64,000 nt of DNA from Halisarca cf. caerulea. Its lineage: Eukaryota; Porifera; Demospongiae; Chondrillida; Halisarcidae. Made by a program: the position numbers and the translations under genes. Location of the stretch: contig CAUJGJ010000010.1 of NCBI GenBank assembly GCA_963170055.1, positions 1 through 64,000 on the forward strand, in the 5' to 3' direction. Positions 50,001-62,745 of the stretch are shown one piece after another; position 1 is the first letter of the stretch; each line of letters starts with the position of its first letter. The notes beneath the pieces were generated by a model, which did no database searches, was not told the DNA's origin, and saw nothing but the letters and a program-made list of their open reading frames with translations.

Positions 50001-53000
50001 ACATTCCCAGTGGACACACATGAAGTTTCTTAACTACTGTGGGCGTATTTGTGTAGTGTTGGATATGCTGGTGCTAATACTGATATTTGCAATAGCACCA
50101 CGCACATTCCCAGGGGACACACATGACCTATTTGAAGCGCGGTGAGCGCATTTGTGTAGTGTTGGATATGCTGGTGCTAATACCAATATTTGGCACTAGC
50201 ATCACGCACATTCCCATGGGACACACATGAAGTTTCTGAAGTGCTGTGGGCGTATTTGTGTAGTGTTGGATATGCTGGTGCTAATACCAATATTTGGCAC
50301 TAGCACCACGCACATTCCCAGTGGACACACATGAAGTTTCTTAACTACTGTGGGCGTATTTGTGTAATGTTCGATATGCCTGTGCTAATACCATTATTTG
50401 GCACTAACACCACGCACAATTCCAGTGGATACACATGACCTTTCTGAAGTGCTGTGAGCGCATTTGTGTAGTGTTGGATATGCTGGTGCTAATACGAATA
50501 TTTGGCACTAGCACCACGCACATTCCCAGTGGACACACATGAAGTTTCTGAAGTGCTGTGGTCACATTTGTGTAGTGTTGGATATGCTGGTGCTAATACC
50601 AATATTTGGCACTAGCACCACGCACATTCCCAGTGGTCACACGTAAAGTTTCTGAAGTGCTGTGGTCGCTTTTGTGTAGTGTTTGATATGCTTGTGCTAA
50701 TACCAATATTTGGCAATAGCACCACGCACATTCCCAGGGGACACACATGACCTTTCTGAAGCGCTGTGAGCGCATTTGTGTAGTGTTGGATATGTTAGTG
50801 CTAATACTAATATTTGGCAATAGCACCACGCACATTCCCAGGGGACACACATGAACTTTCTGAAGCGCGGTGAGCGCATTTGTGTAGTGTTGGATATGCT
50901 GGTGCTAATACCAATATTTGGCACTAACACCACGCACATTCCCAGTGGACACATAAGAAGTTTCTTAACTACTGTGGGCGTATTTGTGTAGTGTTGGATA
51001 TGCTGGTGCTAATACCAATATTTGGCACTAGCACCACGCAAATTCCCAGTGGACACACATGAAGTTTCTGAAGTGCTGTGGGCGTATTTGTTTAGTGTTG
51101 GATATACTGGTGCTAATACCAATATTTGGCACTAGCACCACGCACATTCCCAGTGGACACACATGACCTTTCTGAAGTGCTGTGGGCGTATTTGTGTAGT
51201 GTTGGATATGCTGGTGCTAATACCAATATTTGGCACTAACACCACGCACATTCCCAGTGGACACACATGACCTTTCTGAAGTACTGTGAGCGCATTTGTG
51301 TAGTGTTGGATACGCTATTGCAAATACTGATATTTGGCACTAGCACCACGCACATTCCCAGTGGACACACATGAAGTTTCTGAAGATCTGTGGGCGTATT
51401 TGTGTAGTTTTGGATATGCTGGTGCAAATACCAATATTTGGGACTAGCACCACGCACATTCCCAGAGGACACACATGACCTTTCTAAAGTGCTTTGAGCG
51501 CATTTGTGTAGTGTTGGATATGCTGGTGCTAATACTAATATTTGGCACTAGCACCACGGACATTCCCAGGAGACACACATGAAGTTTCTGAAGTGCTGTG
51601 GGCGTTTTTTTGTAGTGTTGGATATGCTGGTGCTAATACTAATATTTGGCAATAGCACCACGCACATTCCCAGGGGACACACATGACCTTTCTGAAGCGC
51701 GGTGAGCGCATTTGTGTAGTGTTGGATATGCTGGTGCTAATACTAATATTTGGCACTAGCACCCCGCACATTCCCAGGGGACACACATGAAGTTTCTGAA
51801 GTACTGTGGGCGTATTTGTGTAGTGTTGGATATGCTGGTGCTAATACCAATATTTGGCACTAGCACCACGCACATTCCCAGTGGACACACAAGAAGTTTC
51901 TTAACTACTGTGGGCGTATTTGTGTAGTGTTGGATATACTGGTGCTAATACCAATATTTGGCACTAGCACCACGCACATTCCCAGTGGACACACATGACC
52001 TTTCTGAAGCGCTGTGAGCGCATTTGTGTAGTGTTGGATATGCTGGTGCTAATACTAATATTTGGCACTAGCACCCCGCACATTCCCAGGGGACACACAT
52101 GAAGTTTCTGAAGTACTGTGGGCGTATTTGTGTAGTGTTGGATATGCTGGTGCTAATACCAATATTTGGCACTAGCACCACGCACATTCCCAGTGGACAC
52201 ACATGAAGTTTCTTAACTACTGTGGGCGTATTTGTGTAGTGTTGGATATGCTGGTGCTAATACCAATATTTGGCACTAGCACCACGCACATTCCCAGTGG
52301 ACACACATGAAGTTTCTGAAGTGCTGTGGGCGTATTTGTGTAGTGTTGGATATACTGGTGCTAATACCAATATTTGGCACTAGCACCACGCACATTCCCA
52401 GTGGACACACATGACCTTTCTGAAGCGCTGTAAGCGCATTTGTGTAGTGTTGGATATGCTGGTGCTAATACAATATTTGGCACTAGCACCACGCACATTC
52501 CCAGGGGACACACATGACCTTTTTGAAGCGCGGTGAGCGCATTTGTGTAGTGTTGGATATGCTGGTGCTAATAGTAATATTTGGCACTAGCACCACGCAC
52601 ATTCCCAGTGGACACACATGAAGTTTCTGAAGTGCTGTGGTCGCATTTGTGTAGTGTTGGATATGCTGGTGCTAATACCAATATTTGGCACTAGCACCAC
52701 GCACATTCCCAGTGGTCACACATAAAGTTTCTGAAGTGCTGTGGTCGCTTTTGTGTAGTGTTTGATATGCTTGTGCTAATACCAATATTTGGCAGTAGCA
52801 CCACGCACATTCCCAGTGGACACACATGAAGTTTCTGAAGTGCTGTGGGCGTATTTGTGTAGTGTTGGATATGCTGGTGCTAATACCAATATTTGGCACT
52901 AGCACCACGCACATTCCCAGTGGACACACATGAAGTTTCTGAAGTGCTGTGGGCGTATTTGTGTAGTGTTGGATATGCTGGTGGTAATACCAATATTTGG

Positions 53001-53199
53001 CACTAACACCACGCACATTCCCAGTGGACACACATGACCTTTCTGAAGTTCTGTGAGCGCATTTGTGTAGTGTTGGATACGCTATTGCTAATACTGATAT
53101 TTGGCACTAGCACCACGGACATTCCCAGGGGACACATATGAAGTTTCTGAAGTTCTGTGGGCGTATTTGTGTAGTGTTGGATATGCTGGTGCTAATACT
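44050..53199 (+). repeat. Macro-duplication, copy B (88 monomers)
   Basis: Direct repeat of 33134-44050, shorter by 17 monomers (4 near 36.3-36.7 kb and 13 at 38.3-41.0 kb). Its length is 88 periods minus 3 bases, matching the indels it carries: -1 near 45057, +1 near 46515 and -1 near 48305, 50089 and 52472. The junction lies inside a monomer (43986-44089) whose left part also occurs at 53135-53199, as expected for a tandem event. After 53199 the sequence continues GGCAATAGC, as upstream near 32727, so copy B rejoins the 24-monomer family. Confidence 0.9.
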
Positions 53200-54700
53200 A
53201 ATATTTGGCAATAGCACCACGCACATTCCCAGGGGACACACATGACCTTTCTGAAGCGCGGTGAGCGCATTTGTGTAGTGTTGGATATGCTGGTGCTAAT
53301 ACTAATATTTGGCACTAGCACCCCGCACATTCCCAGTGGACACACATGAAGTTTCTGAAGTACTGTGGGCGTATTTGTGTAGTGTTGGATATGCTGGTGC
53401 TAATACCAATATTTGGAACTAGCACCACGCACATTCCCAGTGGACACACATGAAGTTTCTTAACTACTGTGGGCGTATTTGTGTAGTGTTGGATATGCTG
53501 GTGCTAATACCAATATTTGGCACTAGCACCACGCACATTCCCAGTGGACACACATGAAGTTTCTGAAGTGCTGTGGGCGTATTTGTGTAGTGTTGGATAT
53601 ACTGGTGCTAATACCAATATTTGGCACTAGCACCACGCACATTCCCAGTGGACATACATGACCTTTTTTAAGTGCTGTGGGCGTATTTGTGTAGTGTTGG
53701 ACATGCTGGTGCTAATACCAATATTTGGAACTAACACCACGCACATTCCCAGTGGACACACATGACCTTTCTGAAGTTCTGTGAGCGCATTTGTGTAGTG
53801 TTGGATACGCTATTGCTAATACTGATATTTTGCACTAGCACCACGCACATTCCCACTGGACACACATGAAGTTTCTGAAGATCTGTGGGCGTATTTGTGT
53901 AGGTTTGGATATGCTGGTGCTAATACCAATATTTGGCACTAGCACCACGCACATTCCCAGAGGACACACATGACCTTTCTGAAGTGCTGTGAGCGCATTT
54001 GTGTAGTGTTGGATATGCTGGTGCTAATACTAATATTTGGCACTAGCACCACGGACATTCCCAGGGGACACACATGAAGTTTCTGAAGTTCTGTGGGCGT
54101 ATTTGTGTAGTGTTGGATATGCTGGTGCTAATACCAATATTTGGTACTAGCACAACGCACATTTCAAGATGACACACATGAAGTTTCTTAACTACAGTGG
54201 GCGTATATTTAAATTTTGGATATGCTGGTGCTAATACCAATATTTGGCACTAGCACCACGCACATTCCCAGTGGACACACATGAAGTTTCTGAAGTGATG
54301 TGGTCGCATTTGTGTACTGCAGGATATGCAGGTGCTAATACCAATATTTGGCACTAGCACCACCCACATTCCCAGTGGACACACATGACCTTTCTGAAGT
54401 TCTGTGGGCGTATTTGTGTAGTGTTGGATATGCTGGTGCTAGTACTAATATTTGGCACTAGCACCACGCACATTCCCAGTGGACACACATGAAGTTTCTT
54501 AACTACTGTGGGCGTATTTGTGTAATGTTGGATATGCTTGTTCTAATACCATTATTTGGCACTACCACCGCGCACAATCCCAGTGGACACACATGACCTT
54601 TCTGAAGTGCTTTAAGCGCATTTGTGTAGTGTTGGATATGCTGGTGCTAATACCAATATTTGGCACTAGCACCACGCCCATTCCCAGTTGACACACATGA
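53200..54700 (+). repeat. Further partial turn of the 24-monomer HOR family
   Basis: Monomer order follows the 32.7-34.9 kb turn: GGCAATAGC, CACCCCGCAC, GGAACTAGC, CCTTTTTTAAG (53656), CTATTGC, GTAGGTTTGG, CACGGACATT, TATATTTAAA (54204) and ACTGCAGG (54317). The parts between 53.84 and 54.0 kb lack one repetition present at 33.4-33.9 kb. Private changes include GGACATGCTGG (53700), ATTTTGCACTAG (53828) and ATTTCAAGATGAC (54161). No gene is seen. Confidence 0.82.
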
Positions 54701-57700
54701 CCTTTCTGAAGTGCTGTGGGCGTATTTGTGTAGTGTTGGATATGCTGGTGCTAATACCTATATTAGGTACTAGCACTACGCACATTCCCAAAGGACACAC
54801 ATGAAGTTTCTTAACTACAGTGGGCGTATTTGTGTAGTGTTGGATATGCTGGTGCTAATACCAATATTTGGCACTAGCACCACGCACATTCCCAGTGGAC
54901 ACACATGACCTTTCTGAAGTGCTGTAGGCGTATTTGTGTAGTGTTGGATATGCTGGTGCTAATACCAATATTTGGCACTAGCACCACGCACATTCCCAGT
55001 TGACACACATGACCTTTCAGAAGTGCTGTGGGCGTATTTGTGTAGTGTTGGATATGCTGGTGCTAATACCTATATTTGGTACTAGCACTACGCACATTCC
55101 CAGTGGACACACATGAAGTTTCTGAACTACAGTGGGCGTATTTATGTAATTTTGGATATGCTGGTGCTAATACCATTATTTGGCACTAGCACCACGCACA
55201 TTCCCAGTGGACACACATGACCTTTCTGAAGTGCTGTGAGCCCATTTGTGTAGTGTTGGATATGCTGGTGCTAATACCAATATTTGGCACTAGCACCACG
55301 CACATTCCCAGTGGACACACATGAAGTTTCTGAAGTGTTGTGGGCGTATTTGTGTAGTGTTGGATATGCTGGATCTAATAACAATATTTGGCACTAGCAC
55401 CACGCACATTCCCAGTGGACACACATGAAGTTTATTAACTACAGTGGGCGTATTTGTGTAGTGTTGGATATGCTGGTGCTAATACCAATATTTGGCACTA
55501 GCACCACGCACATTCCCAGTGGACACGCATGAAGTTTCTGAAGTGCTGTGGGCGTATTTGTGTAGTGTTGGATATGCTGGTGCTAATACCAATATTTGGC
55601 ACTAGCACCACGCACATTCCCAGTGGACACACATGAAGTTTCTTAACTACAGTGGGCGTATTTGTGTAGTGTTGGATATGCTGGTGCTAATACCAATATT
55701 TGGCACTAGCACCACGCACATTCCCAGTGGACACACATGACCTTTCTGAAGTGCTGTAGGCGTATTTGTGTAGTGTTGGATATGCTGGTGCTAATACCAA
55801 TATTTGGCACTAGCACCACGCACATTCCCAGTTGACACACATGACCTTTCAGAAGTGCTGTGGGCGTATTTGTGTAGTGTTGGATATGCTGGTGCTAATA
55901 CCTATATTTGGTACTAGCACTACGCACATTCCCAGTGGACACACATGAAGTTTCTGAACTACAGTGGGCGTATTTATGTAATTTTGGATATGCTGGTGCT
56001 AATACCATTATTTGGCACTAGCACCACGCACATTCCCAGTGGACACACATGAAGTTTCTGAAGTGTTGTGGGCGTATTTGTGTAGTGTTGGATATGCTGG
56101 TGCTAATACCTATATTTGGTACTAGCACTACGCACATTCCCAAAGGACACACATGAAGTTTCATAACTACTGTGGGCGTATTTGTGTAATGTTGGATATG
56201 CTTGTTCTAATACCTTTATTTGGCACTACCACCGCGCACAATCTCAGTGGACACACATGACCTTTCTGAAGTGCTTTAAGCGCATTTGTGTAGTTTTGGA
56301 TATGCTGGTGCTAATACCAATATTTGGCACTAGCACCACGCCCATTCCCAGTTGACACACATGACCTTTCTGAAGTGCTGTGGGCGTATTTGTGTAGTGT
56401 TGGATATGCTGGTGCTAATACCTATATTTGGTACTAGCACTACGCACATTCCCAGTGGACACACATGAAGTTTCTTAACTACAGTGGGCGTATTTGTGTA
56501 GTGTTGGATATGCTGGTGCTAATACCAATATTTGGCACTAGCACCACGCACATTCCCAGTGGACACACATGAAGTTTCTGAAGTGCTGTAGGCGTATTTG
56601 TGTAGTGTTGGATATGCTGGTGCTAATACCAATATTTGGCACTAGCACCACGCACATTCCCAGTTGACACACATGACCTTTCAGAAGTGCTGTGGGCGTA
56701 TTTGTGTAGTGTTGGATATGCTGGTGCTAATACCTATATTTGGTACTAGCACTACGCACATTCCCAGTGGACACACATGAAGTTTCTGAACTACAGTGGG
56801 CGTATTTATGTAATTTTGGATATGCTGGTGCTAATACCATTATTTGGCACTAGCACCACGCACATTCCCAGTGGACACACATGACCTTTCTGAAGTGCTG
56901 TGAGCCCATTTGTGTAGTGTTGGATATGCTGGTGCTAATACCAATATTTGGCACTAGCACCACGCACATTCCCAGTGGACACACATGAAGTTTCTGAAGT
57001 GTTGTGGGCGTATTTGTGTAGTGTTGGATATGCTGGTGCTAATACCTATATTTGGTACTAGCACTACGCACATTCCCAGGGGACACACATGAAGTTTATG
57101 AACTACAGTGGGCGTATTTGTGTAGTGTTGGATATGCTGGTGCTAATACTAATATTTGGCACTAGCACCACGCACATTCCCAGTGGACACACATGAAGTT
57201 TGTGAAGTGCTGTGGGCGTATTTGTGTAGTGTTGGATATGCTGGTGCTAATACCAATATTTGGCACTAGCACCACGCACATTCCCAGTGGACACACATGA
57301 AGTTTCTTAACTACAGTGGGCGTATTTGTGTAGTGTTGGATATGCTGGTGCTAATACCAATATTTGGCACTAGCACCACGCACATTCCCAGTTCACACAC
57401 ATGACCTTTCTGAAGTGCTGTAGGCGTATTTGTGTAGTGTTGGATATGCTGGTGCTAATACTAATATTTGGCACTAGCACCACGCACATTCCCAGTGGAC
57501 ACACATGAAGTTTCTGAAGTGCTGTGGGCGTATTTGTGTAGTGTTGGATATGCTGGTGCTAATACCAATATTTGGCACTAGCACCACGCACATTCCCAGT
57601 GGACACACATGAAGTTTCTTAACTACTGTGAGCGTATTTGTGTAATGTTGGGTATGCTGGATCTAATAACAATATTTGGCACTAGCACCACGCACATTCC

Positions 57701-58530
57701 CAGTGGACACACATGAAGTTTATTAACTACAGTGGGCGTATTTGTGTAGTGTTGGATATGCTGGTGCTAATACCAATATTTGGCACTAGCACCACGCACA
57801 TTCCCAGTGGACACACATGAAGTTTCTGAAGTGCTGTGGGCGTATTTGTGTAGTGTTTGATATGCTGGTGCTAATACCAATATTTGGCACTAGCACCACG
57901 CACATTCCCAGTGGACACACATGAAGTTTCTTAACTACAGTGGGCGTATTTGTGTAGTGTTGGATATGCTGGTGCTAATACCAATATTTGGCACTAGCAC
58001 CACGCACATTCCCAGTGGACACACATGACCTTTCTGAAGTACTGTAGGCGTATTTGTGTAGTGTTGGATATGCTGGTGCTAATACCAATATTTGGCACTA
58101 GCACCACGCACATTCCGAGTTGACACACATGACCTTTCAGAAGTGCTGTGGGCGTATTTGTGTAGTGTTGGATATGCTGGTGCTAATACCTATATTTGGT
58201 ACTAGCACTACGCACATTCCCAGTGGACACACATGAAGTTTCTGAACTACAGTGGGCGTATTTATGTAATTTTGGATATGCTGGTGCTAATACCATTATT
58301 TGGCACTAGCTCCACGCACATTCCCAGTGGACACACATGAAGTTTCTGAAGTGTTGTGGGCGTATTTGTGTAGTGTTGGATATGCTGGTGCTAATACCTA
58401 TATTTGGTACTAGCACTACGCACATTCCCAGGGGACACACATGAAGTTTCTGAACTACAGTGGGCGTATTTGTGTAATTTTGGATATGCTGGATCTAATA
58501 CCATTATTTGGCACTAGCACCACGCACATT
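54701..58530 (+). repeat. 8-monomer HOR region with TATGTAATTTTGG units
   Basis: A monomer with GGGCGTATTTATGTAATTTTGG recurs at 55141, 55973, 56805 and 58261, steps of 832, 832 and 1456 bp (8, 8 and 14 monomers). It is preceded by ACCTATATTTGGTACTAGCA and followed by a CCATTATT unit that keeps CACCACGCAC instead of CACCGCGCAC. Units with AGTTGACACAC and ATGACCTTTCAG are also shared. The region is otherwise ordinary monomers. Confidence 0.84.
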
Positions 58531-59833
58531 CCCAGTTAACACACATGAAGTTTCTGAAGTGCTGTGAGCGCATTTGTGTAGTGTTGGATATGCTGGTGCT
58601 AATACTAATATTTGGCACTAGCACCACGCACATTCCCAGTGGACACACATGAAGTTTCTGAAGTGCTGTGGGCGTATTTGTGTAGTGTTGGATATGCTGG
58701 TGCTAATACCAATATTTGGCACTAGCACCACGCACATTCCCAGTGGACACACATGACCTTTCTGAAGTGCTGTAGGCGTATTTGTGTAGTGTTGGATATG
58801 CTGGTGCTAATACTAATATTTGGCACTAGCACCACGCACATTCCCAGTGGACACACATGAAGTTTCTGAAGTGCTGTGGGCGTATTTGTGTAGTGTTGGA
58901 TATGCTGGTGCTAATACCAATATTTGGCACTAGCACCACGCACATTCCCAGTGGACACACATGAAGTTTCTGAAGTGCTGTGGGCGTATTTGTGTAGTGT
59001 TGGATATGCTGGTGGTAATACCAATATTTGGCACTAGCACCACGCACATTCCCAGTGGACACACATGAAGTTTCTTAACTACTGTGAGCGTATTTGTGTA
59101 ATGTTGGATATGCTGGATCTAATACCAATATTTGGCACTAGCACCACGCACATTCCCATTGGACACACATGAAGTTTATTAACTACTGTGGGCGTATTTG
59201 TGTAGTGTTGGATATGCTGGTGCTAATACCAATATTTGGCACTAGCACCACGCACATTCCCAGTGGACACACAAGAAGTTTCTGAAGTGTTGTGGGCGTA
59301 TTTGTGTAGTGTTGGATATGCAGGTGCTAATACCAATATTTGGCACTACCACCGCGCACAATCCCAGTGGACACACATGACCTTTCTGAAGTGCTTTAAG
59401 CGCATTTGTGTAGTGTTGGATATGCTGGTGCTAATACCAATATTTGGCAATAGCACCACGCACATTCCCAGTGGACACACATGAAGTTTCTTAACTACTG
59501 TGAGCGTATTTGTGTAATGTTGGATATGCTGGATCTAATACCAATATTTGGCACTAGCACCACGCACATTCCCATTGGACACACATGAAGTTTATTAACT
59601 ACTGTGGGCGTATTTGTGTAGCGTTGGATATGCTGGTGCTAATACCAATATTTGGCACTAGCACCACGCACATTCCCAGTGGACACACAAGAAGTTTCTG
59701 AAGTGTTGTGGGCGTATTTGTGTAGTGTTGGATATGCAGGTGCTAATACCAATATTTGGCACTACCACCGCGCACAATCCCAGTGGACACACATGACCTT
59801 TCTGAAGTGCTTTAAGCGCATTTGTGTAGTGTT
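58531..59833 (+). repeat. Transition into the TATTAACTACAG family, with a 4-monomer tandem pair
   Basis: From about 58.6 kb the monomers return to types seen at 13-17 kb. A four-monomer unit of 416 bp at 59062-59477 is repeated at 59478-59893. Each carries a GTGAGCG/GGATCTA unit, a TATTAACTACTG unit, a CACAAGAAG unit with GATATGCAGG and CACCACCGCGCAC, and a GCTTTAAGCGC unit. The two differ at a few sites, such as GGCAATAGC (59446) against GGCACTAGC (59862) and GTAGCGTTGG (59619). Confidence 0.82.
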
Positions 59834-62745
59834 GGATATGCTGGTGCTAATACCAATATTTGGCACTAGCACCACGCACATTCCCAGTGGACACACAAGA
59901 AGTTTCTGAAGTGTTGTGGGCTTATTTGTGTAGTGTTGGATATGCTGGTGCTAATACCAATATTTGGCACTAGCACCACGCACATTCCCAGTGGACACAC
60001 ATGACCTTTCTGAAGTGCTGTGGGCGTATTTGTGTAGTGTTGGATATGCTGGTGCTAATACCAATATTTGGCACTAGCACCACGCACATTCCCAGTGGAC
60101 ACACATGAAGTTTCTTAACTACAGTGGGCGTATTTGTGTAGTGTTGGATATGCTGGTGCTAATACCAATATTTGGCACTAGCACCACGCACATTCCCAGT
60201 GGACACACATGAAGTTTCTGAAGTGTTGTGGGCGTATTTGTGTAGTGTTGGATATGCTGGTGGTAATACCAATATTTGGCACTAGCACCACGCACATTCC
60301 CAGTGGACACACATGAAGTTTCTTAACTACTGTGAGCGTATTTGTGTAATGTTGGATATGCTGGATCTAATACCAATATTTGGCACTAGCACCACGCACA
60401 TTCCCATTGGACACACATGAAGTTTATTAACTACAGTGGGCGTATTTGTGTAGTGTTGGATATGCTGGTGCTAATACCAATATTTGGCACTAGCACCACG
60501 CATATTCCCAGAGGACACACATGAAGTTTCTTAACTACTGTGGGCGTATTTGTGTACTGTTGGATATGCTGGTGCTAATACCATTATTTGGCACTAGCAC
60601 CGCGCACAATCGCAGTGGACACACATGACCTTTCTGAAGTGCTGTGAGCGTATTTGTGTAGTGTTGGATATGCTGGTGCTAATACCAATATTTGGCACTA
60701 GCACCACGCACATTCCCATTGGACACACATGAAGTTTCTGAAATGCTGTGGTCGCATTTTTGTACTGTTGGATATGCTGGTGCTAATACCATTATTTGGC
60801 ACTAGCACCGCGCACAATCCCAGTGGACACACATGACCTTTCTGAAGTGCTGTAAGCGTATTTGTGTAGTGTTGGATATGCTGGTGCTAATACCAATATT
60901 TGGCACTAGCACCACGCACATTCCCAGTGGACACACATGAAGTTTATAAAGTGCTGTGGTCGCATTTGTGTAGTGTTGGATATGCTGGTGCTAATACCAA
61001 TATTTGGCACTAGCACCACGCACATTCCCAGTGGACACACATGAAGTTTCTCAAGTGTTGTGGGCGTATTTGTGTAGTGTTGGATATGCTGGTGCTAATA
61101 CCAATATTTGGCACTAGCACCACGCACATTCCCAGTGGACACACATGAAGTTTCTTAACTACTGTGAGCGTATTTGTGTAATGTTGGATATGCTGGATCT
61201 AATACCAATATTTGGCACTAGCACCACGCACATTCCCATTGGACACACATGAAGTTTATTAACTACAGTGGGCGTATTTGTGTAGTGTTGGATATGCTGG
61301 TGCTAATACCAATATTTGGCACTAGCACCACGCACATTCCCAGTGGACACACAAGAAGTTTCTGAAGTGTTGTGGGCGTATTTGTGTAGTGTTGGATATG
61401 CTGGTGCTAATACCAATATTTGGCACTAGCACCACGCACATTCCCAGTGGACACACATGACCTTTCTGAAGTGCTGTGGGCGTATTTGTGTAGTGTTGGA
61501 TATGCTGGTGCTAATACCAATATTTGGCACTAGCACCACGCACATTCCCAGTGGACACACATGAAGTTTCTTAACTACAGTGGGCGTATTTGTGTAGTGT
61601 TGGATATGCTGGTGCTAATACCAATATTTGGCACTAGCACCACGCACATTCCCAGTGGACACACATGAAGTTTCTGAAGTGTTGTGGGCGTATTTGTGTA
61701 GTGTTGGATATGCTGGTGGTAATACCAATATTTGGCACTAGCACCACGCACATTCCCAGTGGACACACATGAAGTTTCTTAACTACTGTGAGCGTATTTG
61801 TGTAATGTTGGATATGCTGGATCTAATACCAATATTTGGCACTAGCACCACGCACATTCCCATTGGACACACATGAAGTTTATTAACTACAGTGGGCGTA
61901 TTTGTGTAGTGTTGGATATGCTGGTGCTAATACCAATATTTGGCACTAGCACCACGCATATTCCCAGAGGACACACATGAAGTTTCTTAACTACTGTGGG
62001 CGTATTTGTGTACTGTTGGATATGCTGGTGCTAATACCATTATTTGGCACTAGCACCGCGCACAATCCCAGTGGACACACATGACCTTTCTGAAGTGCTG
62101 TGAGCGTATTTGTGTAGTGTTGGATATGCTGGTGCTAATACCAATATTTGGCACTAGCACCACGCACATTCCCATTGGACACACATGAAGTTTCTGAAAT
62201 GCTGTGGTCGCATTTTTGTACTGTTGGATATGCTGGTGCTAATACCATTATTTGGCACTAGCACCGCGCACAATCCCAGTGGACACACATGACCTTTCTG
62301 AAGTGCTGTAAGCGTATTTGTGTAGTGTTGGATATGCTGGTGCTAATACCAATATTTGGCACTAGCACCACGCACATTCCCAGTGGACACACATGAAGTT
62401 TATAAAGTGCTGTGGTCGCATTTGTGTAGTGTTGGATATGCTGGTGCTAATACCAATATTTGGCACTAGCACCACGCACATTCCCAGTGGACACACATGA
62501 AGTTTCTCAAGTGTTGTGGGCGTATTTGTGTAGTGTTGGATATGCTGGTGCTAATACCAATATTTGGCACTAGCACCACGCACATTCCCAGTGGACACAC
62601 ATGAAGTTTCTTAACTACTGTGAGCGTATTTGTGTAATGTTGGATATGCTGGATCTAATACCAATATTTGGCACTAGCACCACGCACATTCCCATTGGAC
62701 ACACATGAAGTTTATTAACTACAGTGGGCGTATTTGTGTAGTGTT
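59834..62745 (+). repeat. 14-monomer HOR pair, second locus
   Basis: CACAAGAAG at 59894 and 61350 and the matching sequence from 60119 and 61575 are 1456 bp (14 monomers) apart. Both copies include GAAATGCTGTGGTCGCATTTT (60737, 62193), AGTTTATAAAGTGCTG (60949, 62397), TCTCAAGTGTTG and CGCATATTCCCAGAGG. The same unit types in similar order occur at 13.0-14.7 kb. The length equals the 14-monomer period at 14.7-17.6 kb, although the composition of the unit differs in part. Confidence 0.85.
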
